DNA from: Erwinia_E haradaeae_C
GTDB taxonomy: Bacteria > Pseudomonadota > Gammaproteobacteria > Enterobacterales > Enterobacteriaceae
DNA: 64,000 bases
Assembly (NCBI RefSeq): GCF_900698995.1
Contig: NZ_LR217735.1
Coordinates: forward strand, 186,001 to 250,000
Reading direction: 5' to 3'
A program made the position numbers and the translations under genes. Below the pieces are notes generated by a model that did not search any database, was not told the origin of the DNA, and was given only the letters and a program-made list of their open reading frames with translations. Every line of letters starts with the position of its first letter. Position 1 is the first letter of the stretch. Below, in pieces: positions 38,295 through 49,766 of the stretch.

Positions 38295-40282
38295 TATTCC
38301 TCTTTAATCCATTCCTAATGATAGTTTTCTAGATAGGTTCATCAAGTGATGATTTAGATAGTATCAATTTTATAGGTTTTTTTCTTTAATCTTGTTATAT
38401 TTTTGTATATATCTTTTATGTAATTTGATTAGAATCATGTATTGATTAGAATGACGCAAACTTATATATTATAGCAATAATAGAGGATTTAATAGGTGGT
38501 GATGTTATTGGATATATCTAATAATACAAATTATCTACATGAAATATTTTTATAACCCTTATGTATAAACTCTATTCTATAATGTTTTTTTAATATTTAT
38601 TATTATGCTATATCGCATAGATTTTTTTATCTTGCATCTACATATAACATTATAAAGGATTAAGCCGCTTGTTTGATATTTTTTTTGTAGTTTTGTTACT
38701 TAAGTGTGTATGTGGTTTTTAAAAAATATTTAAAAATTAATAGAGAGCAGCATTACTGTTAAAGTATATCTCTATAACATAAATAATTATTAGTAGTATA
38801 TATTTTAGTATTGCATTAAATAATTTTATAATTGTTGTTTAGGTAATGTTTTATATAGTAAAGTAGAATGTATTTTATTAGTGCATCAGGTTCAGTTTTT
38901 TATTGTTTTTCATAGATTTTTCTAGGTAATTTTTATTAAAACATGATTGAATGATCTCATTAATTATGCTAATAAATATGTTATTTTTTATCGTAGAGTT
39001 ATGATGTATTGTTATGAGATGTATGTAAAAATTTTTAAAAATGTGATTAATAGATTAGGTATTGAAAATTATACTACTAACAGTAGTGTTGTTAAAGATC
39101 TTACTGGAATCTATATGTTTTATATTGACTATGCTTAATAATTTATATTAGTGAATATCATTCAGTCTTAGGATAGGTATTGTAATTGAATTATATCAAT
39201 AACTACTATTATAAATAGATTTTGTTTAAAATTTAGAATAGTAATATTTTATGTATTATGTCATATTACTTATAACATATATAGAATGGCATTATTAATA
39301 ATTTGTAGTATATACTATAAAGATAGCGGCAACATCATTCATAATTTATAATGTATATAGAGTATTATTAGGTAATGTTTTTTTAATGTCAATTATTACT
39401 CAATGAGTTTTTATGTTTTTATTCAAAAGGATCACCTTTACTTACATATAACAATAAGTTTGATATGTATTGATGAAAATATATAGTTTATATATAATAT
39501 ATAATTGATCATGATATTAACAATTAGGTATTTATTATGATTAAGTAGTGACAAATATATGAAAATATTAAAAATTTAATGAATATATTATCATCTATGC
39601 TTAATTTTCATAACAGATAAATTAGTATGTATTTTTTATTTAGTGAGTATAATCTATATTAAGAATATAAAAATAAATAATATTTGATATGGTCTTCAAA
39701 TAATCTTTAAGATTAACGTTGTTTTTATATATAAATTATCATTTATAGTAGATTTTTTATAAATTTTAAATGTAGTTGAAAAATTCTTAAGGTTATATGC
39801 GTAAATATCCAATTATATTGCATATTGACTGAGTTTTATATATTACAAAATTATCAAAAATTACATAAGGATTAGATTATATAAAATTATTAAATGAGAT
39901 GGAATAATTTTTGAGGTAAGCCACGAGGTGGTGCTCTAAAAATTTCTCTATTCTTTGAGAATGTTCTATACTTTATTGTCAATATGTTGTTTTGTATTTG
40001 ATTAGTGACTTGTAGAATAAAGAGAAGAGTAATTAAGTATTGTTTTTAGTTTTTATATCGTAAGAAGAAATATATTATGCTAAATTGCACTTAATTTTTC
40101 TAAAATCATTTCGAAATATTATTTTTTTGAGATATTTATAAGATGTAAATATAAAATTATAGCAGCAAATTGTAAGAGATGCTTTAAAAGATCTAAAAAA
40201 ATACTATTATTCGCGTAGTTAGTTATTTAACGTCTTATATAAAATTAAGTAATTATTTTGATTATAAAATCTAAAAATATTT
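38295..40282. other. Gene-free region between nlpD and rsmD
   Basis: About 2 kb, AT-rich. A 63-codon frame at 38947-39138 (+) starting with TTG shows no recognisable similarity and I do not call it. A compound hairpin lies at 39906-39944. surE and pcm, upstream of nlpD in E. coli, are not recognisable. Confidence 0.55.
39906..39944. terminator. Compound hairpin, possible orphan terminator
   Basis: Outer arms AATTTTTGAG (39906-39915) and CTC-T-AAAAATT (39934-39944) pair with one bulged base; an inner stem CCAC-GAG-GTGG sits at 39921-39931. It is the only GC-rich patch in about 2 kb, with no gene beside it. Confidence 0.4.
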
Positions 40283-40861
40283 TTATTGATCCAGGCGATA
40301 ATATAAACGAGAAGCTACTTGACCAGATATAATTTCACGATTTAGATACCAATTTTTTGGAACTATGGGTCGCCTATGTTCCACTTCATTCTCTACATAA
40401 ATCAAAGATTTATCTTTTAACCAAGCATTTTTTTCTAATAATATAAGAGTTTTTTCCACGAGCCCTGTGCGAAAAGGTGGGTCAACAAAGACAAGATTAT
40501 AACTATCACCTTTTTGGGAGAGAAATTTTAATGTATTTGTATGAATGATATTTCCATTTTTTGCTTTTAGCGTAAATAGAGTACGTTTTAAATGTTCTTT
40601 AACAGATCTTTGTATTTCCAGAAAAGTTGAGCTAGCAGCGTAACGTGATAACGCTTCGAGTCCTAGCGCCCCAGTACCAGAAAAACAATCAAGACATTTA
40701 GATTTTATAACAGTATTTGCAATCCAATTAAATAATGTTTCTCTAGTTCGATTAGTTGTAGGGCGTAACTGTACATTATCTGGAACCGATATATAATGTC
40801 CACGCCATTGACCAGAAATAATGCGTATTCGTCTAATTTTAGAAGATTTTTTTTTGTACAT
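40283..40861 (-). CDS. rsmD: 16S rRNA (guanine966-N2)-methyltransferase
   Basis: S-adenosylmethionine-dependent methylation of G966 in 16S rRNA on the assembling 30S subunit. It has 192 residues (198 in E. coli). A basic N-terminal tail is followed by RIISGQWRGHYISVP, LRPTTNRTRETLFNW, the SAM-binding CLDCFSGTGALGLEALSRYA, and the catalytic NPPY-type VFVDPPFRTG, then IYVENEVE and SGQVASRLYYR. The ATG is at 40861. ftsY, a usual divergent neighbour, is not in the window, so the gene stands alone between two gene-free regions of about 2 kb each. Confidence 0.96.
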   Translation of the reverse strand: MYKKKSSKIRRIRIISGQWRGHYISVPDNVQLRPTTNRTRETLFNWIANTVIKSKCLDCFSGTGALGLEALSRYAASSTFLEIQRSVKEHLKRTLFTLKAKNGNIIHTNTLKFLSQKGDSYNLVFVDPPFRTGLVEKTLILLEKNAWLKDKSLIYVENEVEHRRPIVPKNWYLNREIISGQVASRLYYRLDQ

Positions 40862-43202
40862 GTTTTACTACTATGTAGAATATGTTTTATTTGGTTTACT
40901 ATATCTAATAAATTATCAATATAAGTGAAGTATATATATAAATAAAATAATTAAAATTTATACGCAAGTAAATAAAATTTTTAAAAATTATGAAGATAAC
41001 TTAATATTTTAAATAGAAGATAGTATGTGCAGTGAGCTGAATGTTTAAGTGTTATTTGCAGGCTCATAATATTATACATTTATTAATAAGTAAGCTTTTA
41101 AAAAAACGGCTTGTTTTATACAGTTTTTCTAATTTATATATCATGATTGTTATCATGATAAAATGGAATGATACAAAAAAACTAAATTAAAAAGATTATA
41201 CAATTTATTAAAAAAATAGCAAGCAATCTAAAAAAGAATGTTTATTTTAGAAAAATAAACAAAAAGAACATTTGGAATTATAATAGTTACCAGATTCATG
41301 TTTTAAGTAGAATTTCGGTTATTATATTATGTGCTGATGTTAAATCATTAGAGTCTATCTAGACTATTTCTAAGTGATATTGTATATAAATACTAGTGTT
41401 ATATCTATAAAAGATATAAAGAGGTTTGTTATTATATAAAATAATTAGAGTGTTAGCAGAGTAATTGGAGTGTTGTTATTGAATTTTGTCTTTTTTTTTG
41501 AAAGAAGATAGGTGTAGTATTTTAAAATAATATCAGTAAAGTATTAAATACGATTTATCCAGATAGAGATCAGTGTAGAGTCTATAGTAAAAGAGTTAGT
41601 ATTTTTTTAAAAATATTAACTTTATTTAGAAAAACATTATTGAATGATTTAAGGCTTGATTATATCAGGGTATTATATATGAATAGAAATGTTAAGTTTA
41701 GACTAATAAATTTTTTTATAAAAAACAATATCCATAGTTAATTATAAGTTAGGTTAGTTCTTCGATTATTTGTAATAGTAGATATAAATAAGTATTTTAT
41801 AATTTTGATGATATTGATAATATCATAATATTTTATAAATTATATTAATATATCACACTAACAGTTAATTTTATATTTGATTTATAATAAAAATTATTAT
41901 ACTCTATTTTGCTATATTGATTGCTGAACTTTATAATATCAAAAAAAATATTTTTGTTATATAAACATGATAAATCTGGAATTGATTATTTTATATATAA
42001 AATTAGAAATTTTTTAAAAATAATTTTGAATAGAATTCTTTCTTACAATTTACTATTATCTTCTTTATATTTATTATAGATTAGAAGTAGTGTTTGCTAG
42101 ATGCAATTAATTTTTTAAAAATTAATTGTATGGTATTTTAATAATTTTTTAAAAATTGAGTCGATGTATTCTCTTAAAAATAAAATTAAAGCTTTTAAAT
42201 CAAGAAAATTATTGATATTTGTTCAAAACAACACTTAGGTTTATGATAAGTGAATGGTTTATATATCTAATAATAACTAGTATTATTTTTTTTGTCTTTA
42301 TGATTTTATAGCTCTTAATAAGAGAATTTTGTCAATTAAGATTAGTCTCTTTTTTGATTTACTTTTATATTTTATATATAGTTTTATATTTATATTTATA
42401 TTTATTATTTTTATGTGTTATTTATTGATCAATACCAACGATTAGAAGTTTTAAGAATATATATTTTTAATAGGGCATATTAAGAATATATACTATAATA
42501 AAAAATTATAGGAAAGATATATGAGAATTAATATATATTATATAAAAAAAGAAAACGATATATGCATTGGTGATGTGTTATCCTAAAATATAAAATAAAT
42601 TTTTTAATATAATTATTTATATAATTACACTTGCATTCAATTATATAAAAGATATTTTTAGATATAAGTAGTTATAGTAGATATTAATTAAAAACTAATT
42701 TTTTATGAATAGTATTAATCAGTATTTAATAGAGGTTATTAAAAAATTTTTTATATAGCAAAACTCGGATTATAAATTTGTATTTTTGATAAAATATCAA
42801 ACATTATTTAATTTTTAAAATTTAGGATTTTAATAATATTTGGTGAGGTAAGTATGATTTTGACAATTGTATTATATGACAGAAATACAAGTTGTAATAA
42901 TACAGAAACAATCTAAAAAAAGTTTTATATTGTAGATAAGATATAAGAAAAGAATTTAGTAAATTTTTATAAAAGAACTATGTATTTTATATTAGTTTAC
43001 CGAATTAATTTTAATTTTAATTACTCCAATAACATAAGCATGTGTATATCCAATTATTTGTTATGCTTTGATAGAGTTCTTTAAAATAAACCGTTAATTT
43101 TCTATGATAAATAATAAACAAAAGTCATAAATATTGCATTTTGCAATATACAATTGGTATAAGAAAAGCTTTGGCGTTCTATTGCAAGTTTTTTAGTTAT
43201 AA
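40862..43202. other. Gene-free region between rsmD and zapB
   Basis: About 2.3 kb of extremely AT-rich sequence. A 25-base near-perfect palindrome (CAATTAATTTTT, T, AAAAATTAATTG) lies at 42104-42128. Nothing gene-like seen on either strand. Confidence 0.55.
42104..42128. repeat. 25-base palindrome
   Basis: 12-base arms are exact reverse complements around a single T. It is made almost wholly of A and T, so chance is not excluded. Confidence 0.55.
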
Positions 43203-43460
43203 CTATTTCAGGCAAGTAAGATCAAATTTTTGTATTTTGTCAAGAAGTTTATTAAGACGATCCTGCCAAATTTGTTGATCAGTTGTTAGTTGTTGATTTT
43301 TACACTCTAACGTTTCGTTATTTTTCGAGAGTGCTTGTATTTTATGACAAAGGATATCATTTTTTTCTTTTAACTCTTCAATTTCCATTTGCAATAACGC
43401 GATCGTATCGATCGCCTGATGTACTTTAGTTTCTAATTCTTCAACAATTTGAACTAACAT
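43203..43460 (-). CDS. zapB: Cell division protein ZapB
   Basis: A small, wholly coiled-coil protein that joins the Z ring through ZapA and helps it mature. It has 85 residues (81 in E. coli). The match is unmistakable at the N-terminal half: KVHQAIDTIALLQMEIEEL against KVQQAIDTITLLQMEIEEL; the rest keeps the heptad pattern (QALSKNNETLECKNQQL) and the WQDRLNKLL block. ATG at 43460 has AGG about 9 bases upstream. rraA and menA, its E. coli neighbours, are absent. It is flanked by gene-free DNA on both sides. Confidence 0.92.
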   Translation of the reverse strand: MLVQIVEELETKVHQAIDTIALLQMEIEELKEKNDILCHKIQALSKNNETLECKNQQLTTDQQIWQDRLNKLLDKIQKFDLTCLK

Positions 43461-44727
43461 TTGACTAACCTTTTTTCATTGTAGGAAAATGAATTTGGTA
43501 AATTTTACTACATAACTGCTATTAATGAAGATGAAGTTAATTATTATATAATAATATATCTTATCATAAGATCGATTTTTCGATCACGTTAAATATTAAC
43601 ATATACGTAATTTTTGATTTAAAATGATATTAAAGCGTAATTTTAAAAGATCATTTATATCATTTTATAACAAAAACAATTTATTCAGTATATCTTATAT
43701 GTCTATCAGTGTGATTGATTTTAATTTTTTATAAATGATAAATTTAATATAATGATGATTTCCCATATCCTCACTAGTAATATTTACTATTAATAATACA
43801 TTAGTATTAAAAATACTAACATATAAATAATTAATATTATACTGTTGCTTCTCTCTGATGTCTATAAAATAATGTAAATAGAAAATCTCGAGAATAATTT
43901 CTAAAATATTCTTATGTTATATCAATATGCTAGAATACATATGTTTAATAAAAATATTAATAAGAAGCTCTATTACTGTTCATCAATGTCTTGATAAGTA
44001 TTTTATACAATATAAGTATCCTTGTATATGCGCGTATAATATACAGTATCATAACCATAGTCATGATACTGTATAGAAAAATATAGGGCATCCTTTACTT
44101 ATTACTTGTTATTATGGTGGTTTTTTATATAATATTTGATATTTATAGTTTATAGAGCATGATAATGTATTGATGACACACTACATTATAGAATATTTTC
44201 AGATTTTAAAGAATATAATGGTATGTTAAAATATTTATTATTAATGATTAACTTATAATATTTATATTAGTTTGTGTAAAGATAGCATATTAAGTAGTTT
44301 TCTGGATGAGAGCATTACACTAGAAGATATCAAATGATTTATTAAGGTATAATGAAGATTATATAAGAAGCTAGTGCAAGATTTATATATTTATTATGTG
44401 TTATTTCAGTAAAAAAGATTGCATACTATGAAATAGTACAGATATATTAATAATTTTTAGACATATTGCATACAACCGTTGTGGTGTAACACGCTGATTG
44501 TTATTAATAATTTATTATTTCAAGGGTTTTAACTAAAGTATGCGCTAACATCGTATAAAATATTACATTAAATATTCTGAGATAGATAATTTTTCTTTTT
44601 TATGTATGTCTTGGTTATTAAGAGGTATTTGCTGTTAGAAGAGATTCAATATAACTGTTAGGGTGTTTTTATAGGAACAGTATTAAATTAAATAAATATT
44701 ACAATAATAATGATAGAAAATTTTAGT
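43461..44727. other. Gene-free region between zapB and glyS
   Basis: About 1.3 kb, AT-rich. A perfect 13-bp inverted repeat (44040-44052/44063-44075, 10-base loop) is the only clear structure. Confidence 0.55.
44040..44075. repeat. Perfect 13-bp inverted repeat
   Basis: TATACAGTATCAT and ATGATACTGTATA flank a 10-base loop (AACCATAGTC). It lies about 650 bases downstream of glyS; no U-tract follows on either strand. Confidence 0.65.
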
Positions 44728-46797
44728 TTACTTTAATAAAGAGAGATCAGCAATCTGTAGAAATAAATTTTTTAACTGATTTAATAAAGTAAGGCGGTTT
44801 ATACGTAACTCTTTTCTTTTTGTGTTTACCAGCACTTTAGAAAAAAATTGTTCGATGTCTTTATGAAGTGGCGTGAGAGCAATCAATGCATCCTGGTAAC
44901 GCTCTTCAATTAAGAATAAGTTTAAGCTGGTTTTGATAGTTTGAATACGAGTGTCTAACTGAATTTCTTCTTTTTCATACAGTAAAGAATGATATACATT
45001 ATGATTCAATATTTCTTTAGATTGATTGAGAATACTAGAGATACGTCTGTGAGCTGCTGATAGTCTCATTGAGTGCTTCATAGAACAGAAGTATGTTACA
45101 GCTTCTATGCGTGTATGAAAATCTATTGGTCTAGTAGGGTGACATGCCAGAACCGCTTTAATGACGTCATTTTTGTAACCGATTTCTTGATACCAGGAAC
45201 TTAAACGACCAAAGAAAAAATTTATTATATCTTCTGCTGTATTGGCATTTGACAGTCTTTTATCATATAGCTTTATAGATTCTTCAGTTAGAGATTGTAA
45301 ATCTATAGGTAGTTTTTTTTCAATAATAATACGTAAAACGCCAAGTGCAGAACGACGTAATGCAAATGGATCTTTATCTCCTGTCGGGTGTTTAGAAATT
45401 CCAAATATCCCTACTATTGTATCTATTTTATCGGCTATTGCTAGCGCACAGGATGTAGGGTTCGAAGGAATAGAATCACCGGAAAAACGTGGTTTATATT
45501 GCTCCATTAGAGCAATAGCTACTTCTTCTGTTTCACCTTGACGTCGAGCATAGTGCATACCCATAATACCTTGAGTTTCTGTAAATTCACGCACCATATG
45601 AGTCATGAGATCACATTTAGCAAGCAATCCAGCACGTGTTGCGTTCTGAATATTACTATTTATCTGTTTTGCCACCCATCCTGATAGTTTCTTAATTCGA
45701 TAAGTTTTATCGAGTAGATTACCTAGATTTTTCTGAAATAATACGCTCTTGAGACGTGGAAGATAATCATCTAGATGATGTTGACAGTCTTTGTGAAAAA
45801 AAAAGGCAGCGTCTTCTAATCGGGCTTGGATAACTTTTTCATTACCTAATATAATATTCTGGGGATTACTAGACTCAATATTACTCACAAAGATAAAATA
45901 AGGTAATAACGTTCCTTTTTTGTTATAAACTGGAAAGTATTTTTGATGATCCACCATGGTGTGTACTAATGCTTCAGTTGGTATTTTAAGAAATTTTTTG
46001 TTAAATTTAGCCATTAAAATCACTGGCCACTCTACCAAAGAAGTGACTTCTTCTAGAAGGTCCTCTTGTAAGTCAGCAAAACCTTCAATGCGTTCTGCTA
46101 TAGCGGTCGCATTGGCGATAATGATTTTTTTACGCAAGGAATAATCTGCTTGGACTTTTCCTTTTTCTGACAGAACTTTCAGATAATTGTCAGCATGATT
46201 AATAGTAAGACTCGATTCTCCCATAAATCGATGGCCTTGAATAATACGAGAAGAGAAAATACCAAAAATATTAACAGGAAGTAATGTATCGCCCAAGATT
46301 AGCGTCACAGTATGCACAGGGCGTATAAACTGAAGATTAGATTCTCCCCATCGCATTTGTTTAAGATTTGTTAGCTTTTTGATAGATGTAGAAATGATTT
46401 CTGGCAGTAGGAGGGCCGTCTTTTGTCCGCTTTGTTTGGCGCAGAACACAAGCCGCTGACCTTTGTGAGTTTCCAAGTAATTAGCATTCTCAACATTAAT
46501 ATCGCAACTACGAGCCCAGCTTATAGCAGCTTGCGTAGGAGTTCCGTTTTTATTAAAAGCTGCTCTTATTGTTGGTCCGTATTTAATTATCTTGCGATCA
46601 GGCTGAATGAGGGTAAGCTGGCGAACGAATAAAGCTAAACGCCTGGGTGTTGCAAACCAACGTATCTCTTGATACGTCAAAGATGCATTTTTTAACTCAG
46701 AAATAAAGTTTTTTTCAAACGTTTCAGCTAAGTAACGTAGTATTTTTGGAGGTAATTCCTCCGTACCAATTTCTACTAGAAAATTTTCTTTAGTCAT
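44728..46797 (-). CDS. glyS: Glycyl-tRNA synthetase beta subunit
   Basis: tRNA-binding subunit of the alpha2-beta2 GlyRS. It has 689 residues, the same as E. coli. It begins FLVEIGTEELPPKIL and shows FATPRRLALFVRQL, KRMRWG-like LKQMRWG, FIRPVHTVTLILG, IQGHRFMG, EEVTSLVEWPVIL, LVHTMVDHQKYFPVY, FVSNIES, GNEKVIQARLEDAAFFFHKD, MTHMVREFTETQGIMGMHYA, ALAIADKIDTIVGIFG and PTGDKDPFALRRSALGVLRII. Its ATG overlaps the end of glyQ by 8 bases (ATGACTAA), and it has no good ribosome binding site of its own, so translational coupling to glyQ is likely. Confidence 0.98.
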   Translation of the reverse strand: MTKENFLVEIGTEELPPKILRYLAETFEKNFISELKNASLTYQEIRWFATPRRLALFVRQLTLIQPDRKIIKYGPTIRAAFNKNGTPTQAAISWARSCDINVENANYLETHKGQRLVFCAKQSGQKTALLLPEIISTSIKKLTNLKQMRWGESNLQFIRPVHTVTLILGDTLLPVNIFGIFSSRIIQGHRFMGESSLTINHADNYLKVLSEKGKVQADYSLRKKIIIANATAIAERIEGFADLQEDLLEEVTSLVEWPVILMAKFNKKFLKIPTEALVHTMVDHQKYFPVYNKKGTLLPYFIFVSNIESSNPQNIILGNEKVIQARLEDAAFFFHKDCQHHLDDYLPRLKSVLFQKNLGNLLDKTYRIKKLSGWVAKQINSNIQNATRAGLLAKCDLMTHMVREFTETQGIMGMHYARRQGETEEVAIALMEQYKPRFSGDSIPSNPTSCALAIADKIDTIVGIFGISKHPTGDKDPFALRRSALGVLRIIIEKKLPIDLQSLTEESIKLYDKRLSNANTAEDIINFFFGRLSSWYQEIGYKNDVIKAVLACHPTRPIDFHTRIEAVTYFCSMKHSMRLSAAHRRISSILNQSKEILNHNVYHSLLYEKEEIQLDTRIQTIKTSLNLFLIEERYQDALIALTPLHKDIEQFFSKVLVNTKRKELRINRLTLLNQLKNLFLQIADLSLLK

Positions 46798-47716
46798 TTT
46801 TATGGATTAAATATTTTTTACAGCGAGGAAATCCTAGTATCTCTCTAGAGTTTAAATAGGCCTGAGCTACATTTTTAGTAAGCGCCCGAATACGCAATAT
46901 ACAGCTCTGACGCTCAGTAGTTGACATGGCTTTACGTGAATCCAATAGATTAAAATTATGTACTGCCTTCAGAATACGTTCATATGCTGGGATTGGTAGA
47001 GGCTGATCCAGTGTTAAGAGATATTTAACTTCTTTTTCATGTTGTTGCAAGCAAGTCATTAGAAAATTTATATCAGCGTGTTCAAAGTTATATATAGATT
47101 GCTCTACTTCATTTTGATGAAATATATCACCATAGGTGATTGTACTTGCCAGACCTTGATTCCAGACTAAATCATAAATGCTATCTTCATCCTGAAGGTG
47201 CATAGCCAGTCGCTCTAAGCCGTACGTGATCTCCCCGCTCACTGGTTTACACTCTAATCCACAAATTTGTTGAAAGTAAGTAAATTGCGTTATTTCCATA
47301 CCATTAAGCCACACTTCCCAACCTAGGCCCCATGCACCTAGGGTTGGATTTTCCCAATTATCCTCAACGAATCGGATATCGTTTATCGTTAAGTCTATAT
47401 CTAATGCTTTTAAAGATTCCAAATAGAGCATCTGCATATTAGGAGGAGATGGTTTAATAAGGACTTGAAATTGATAGTAATGCTGTAAACGATTAGGGTT
47501 TTTACCATAACGACCATCACTGGGTCGTCGTGATGGTTGTACATAGGCTATGGAAATTGGTTCTGGACCAATAGCGCATAAACAAGTCATCGGGTGAGAT
47601 GTCCCGGCGCCAACTTCTAGATCTAAGGGTTGTATAATACTACAACCTTTTTTTGACCAGTAAGCCTGTAAACTCAAAATTAACCCTTGAAAGGTTTTAG
47701 AATTAAATTCTGTCAT
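46790..47716 (-). CDS. glyQ: Glycyl-tRNA synthetase alpha subunit
   Basis: Catalytic class II subunit of GlyRS. It has 308 residues (303 in E. coli). Blocks include FQGLILSLQAYW, GCSIIQPLDLEVGAGTSHP, AYVQPSRRPSDGRYGKNPNR, LQHYYQFQVLIKPSP, DIRFVEDNWENPTLGAWGLG, WEVWLNGMEITQFTYFQQ, ECKPVSGEITYGLERLAM and YERILKAVHNFNLLDSRKA. Residue 47 is Cys in TCLCAIGPEP where E. coli has Arg, and a conserved Gly after FQQ is Cys. It is first in glyQS, overlapping glyS by 8 bases. The ATG is at 47716. Confidence 0.98.
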   Translation of the reverse strand: MTEFNSKTFQGLILSLQAYWSKKGCSIIQPLDLEVGAGTSHPMTCLCAIGPEPISIAYVQPSRRPSDGRYGKNPNRLQHYYQFQVLIKPSPPNMQMLYLESLKALDIDLTINDIRFVEDNWENPTLGAWGLGWEVWLNGMEITQFTYFQQICGLECKPVSGEITYGLERLAMHLQDEDSIYDLVWNQGLASTITYGDIFHQNEVEQSIYNFEHADINFLMTCLQQHEKEVKYLLTLDQPLPIPAYERILKAVHNFNLLDSRKAMSTTERQSCILRIRALTKNVAQAYLNSREILGFPRCKKYLIHKND

Positions 47717-48305
47717 ATCACTCTATTGATATTACCAGTCACAATCTATGGTTTATAAGTTATATTGGTTTGTTTAGTGACTTTTATTTTAAAATATTAG
47801 CATATATTGCGGTTTGTATAAAACATATAGTCTACAATACTTACAAGTATTATACTATAAAACATTATGAAGCTAACAAGTGGACATTAAATATAATATC
47901 TCTAATTTTTAAAAGAGATATATATGCAATTAATATTTTTTATTAAAAATTATCTTAGTTAATTTTTAATTTCTATAGAATATTGTATTATTTTTAGTAA
48001 CATGTGAAAAAGTAATCTATGTTTGTTAATTGTATATGAATTATTATTTTGTGCAACACATGCATTTTAAATGAATAGTAATTATCAGTAGAGTATTTTT
48101 AAAGTGAATTGGACAGGATATCAATTTTGATTTCTTAACGTTATACTCATTATTGCATTAAATTTTAATCAACGCTACATAATCTACATATATATTTATT
48201 TAATATATTCATATATTAAGATAAAAATAACATGAATAAAAAAATAAATTATATCAAGACACACATTTCACCGTCAGCTTTTATATTAAAGAGAAGAATA
48301 ATATC
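47717..48305. other. Gene-free region between glyQ and sspB
   Basis: About 590 AT-rich bases holding the glyQ upstream region and the end of the sspB transcript. No hairpin terminator or promoter stands out. Confidence 0.5.
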
Positions 48306-48818
48306 TTATTGAACAAGGTATAAGCCTAAATAATTTTTATCTTCTGTGGATGTTTTTTTGTCATTGTTATCTGGACTGTCATTTAGCATGTTATATTGAT
48401 TTTTATAATCATTCTCAATTATAGATAGCGTTGTATTCTCTTTAATTGGCGTAGTGTAGTTATTTAAAGATGGAGATTTTTCTATCGTGTGCTCCATCCC
48501 TTGTTCAAAGACCATCCCCTCGCCATTTTCACGAGCATAAATCGCTATTACAGATATTGGAGGTATTGAAATTTTTTTTAAAAGACCACTAAAACAAGCT
48601 GTAAAAAGGATTTTATCATTGCGTAATTCAAGATTATTTACTGCAGTTGGTGAAATATTTAAAACAATCTGACCATTCCATGAATTTTCTAAAGGAACTA
48701 AAACATTAGGTATATGTATATTGATCACTAAATGTGGCGTGAGGTGATTATCAATTAACCATTCATAAAATGCACGTATGAGATAAGGACGACAAGAAGT
48801 AAATTTAGAATTTATCAT
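48306..48818 (-). CDS. sspB: ClpXP protease adaptor SspB
   Basis: Binds ssrA-tagged proteins and tethers them to ClpXP for degradation. It has 170 residues (165 in E. coli). The folded substrate-binding domain (about 1-112) has RPYLIRAFYEWLIDNHLTPH, GQIVLNISP, AVNNLEL and the end AIYARENGEGMVFE. A disordered, Asn/Asp/Glu-rich tail leads to a hydrophobic terminal peptide LGLYLVQ that stands where E. coli has the ClpX-binding LRVVK. The folded domain is well kept and the linker is free to drift, as expected. Its partner gene sspA is missing upstream. Confidence 0.94.
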   Translation of the reverse strand: MINSKFTSCRPYLIRAFYEWLIDNHLTPHLVINIHIPNVLVPLENSWNGQIVLNISPTAVNNLELRNDKILFTACFSGLLKKISIPPISVIAIYARENGEGMVFEQGMEHTIEKSPSLNNYTTPIKENTTLSIIENDYKNQYNMLNDSPDNNDKKTSTEDKNYLGLYLVQ

Positions 48819-49579
48819 TTTATATAGCTCCGTAGTTATATTATTATGTTACATTTTAATTTTATGAGAGTATCACAAAAAATGATATTCAAACATGCTG
48901 CTCAATAGTTGTAGTTTTTAAATGAATGCTGTCAAATAAGTTTTTATTGAAGTAGGCGATATAGTAAAGAAACTAAAGAAAATATACTAAGTGCGATTTT
49001 TACTCAAAAATAATTTTTATTTACAAAAATAATTCTAAGATCGCCTATAGTTCCTTGTATATTATTTTCTTAAGGTGTTTTTTCTAACGAAATTGATTAA
49101 GATTTTTTTATCTGGCATATAAGATTTGACCAATTTTAGTGTAATACATCGTATTATATAATATAAGTAGCAGATAATTTAATATTAGATCTAGATAAAA
49201 ATAATATTCCTCTATGTATATTATACTAATATGAGACTAATATGGTGTCAATTGCCATGGATTAAAAATCGATATGATGTGAGAGCCGGTTCAATATTAA
49301 TAAATCTATAGTAGCTCAGTGATCTTGTTTTCTTATACAGCAACATTCTCATATATCTGTGTTAATATATTTTTTTATTTAACAATTCAAAAAATCATTT
49401 AAGTTAAAAAAGTAGTGTTGAATAAGAGAACTTTAAGTGATCAGAGACTATTACATGTTCTTTAATATGATGTGAAAAATTATAATAGTTTTAGGTTTTT
49501 GTATTTGTTTTATTTTGCTTTAGTTAGCAGATTAGTTGATTATCGACTTTATGAATGATTAAACATATATAACATCAAG

Positions 49580-49613
49580 ATATTCATATATATAAAAGTA
49601 TATATATGAATAT
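49580..49613. repeat. Perfect 15-bp AT inverted repeat
   Basis: ATATTCATATATATA (49580-49594) and TATATATATGAATAT (49599-49613) with loop AAAG. It lies about 150 bases after rpsI; it could be a second terminator or a cruciform. Confidence 0.6.
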
Positions 49614-49721
49614 ATGAAAAATAGGAAATTATTATTAAGTTAGATCTTATAATCTATACCAATATTTAATTATAAAACAAAAAATACAATAAAGATTCCA
49701 ACAAAAATTATTTTATTAAAG

Positions 49722-49742
49722 ACCCAGCGATTAGCACTGGGT
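49722..49742 (-). terminator. Rho-independent terminator of rplM-rpsI
   Basis: On the minus strand ACCCAG pairs with CTGGGT across a 9-base loop, 25 bases after the rpsI stop, followed by a T/A-rich tail (CTTTAATAAAATAATTTTT). The GC-rich stem stands out from its surroundings. Confidence 0.6.
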
Positions 49743-49766
49743 AAGATTTTTTAATAATTTTAGAAG

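Larger units (their letters stand above)
48819..49766. other. Gene-free region at the position of sspA
   Basis: About 950 bases between rpsI and sspB, all on the minus strand. In enterobacteria sspA (about 640 bases) fills this interval. No SspA-like frame is visible; it holds the rpsI terminator (49722-49742) and a perfect 15-bp inverted repeat (49580-49613). Confidence 0.6.

Noticed and set aside
38947..39138. 63-codon plus-strand open frame between nlpD and rsmD
   Set aside because: No recognisable motif, TTG start without a ribosome binding site; frames of this size are expected by chance here.
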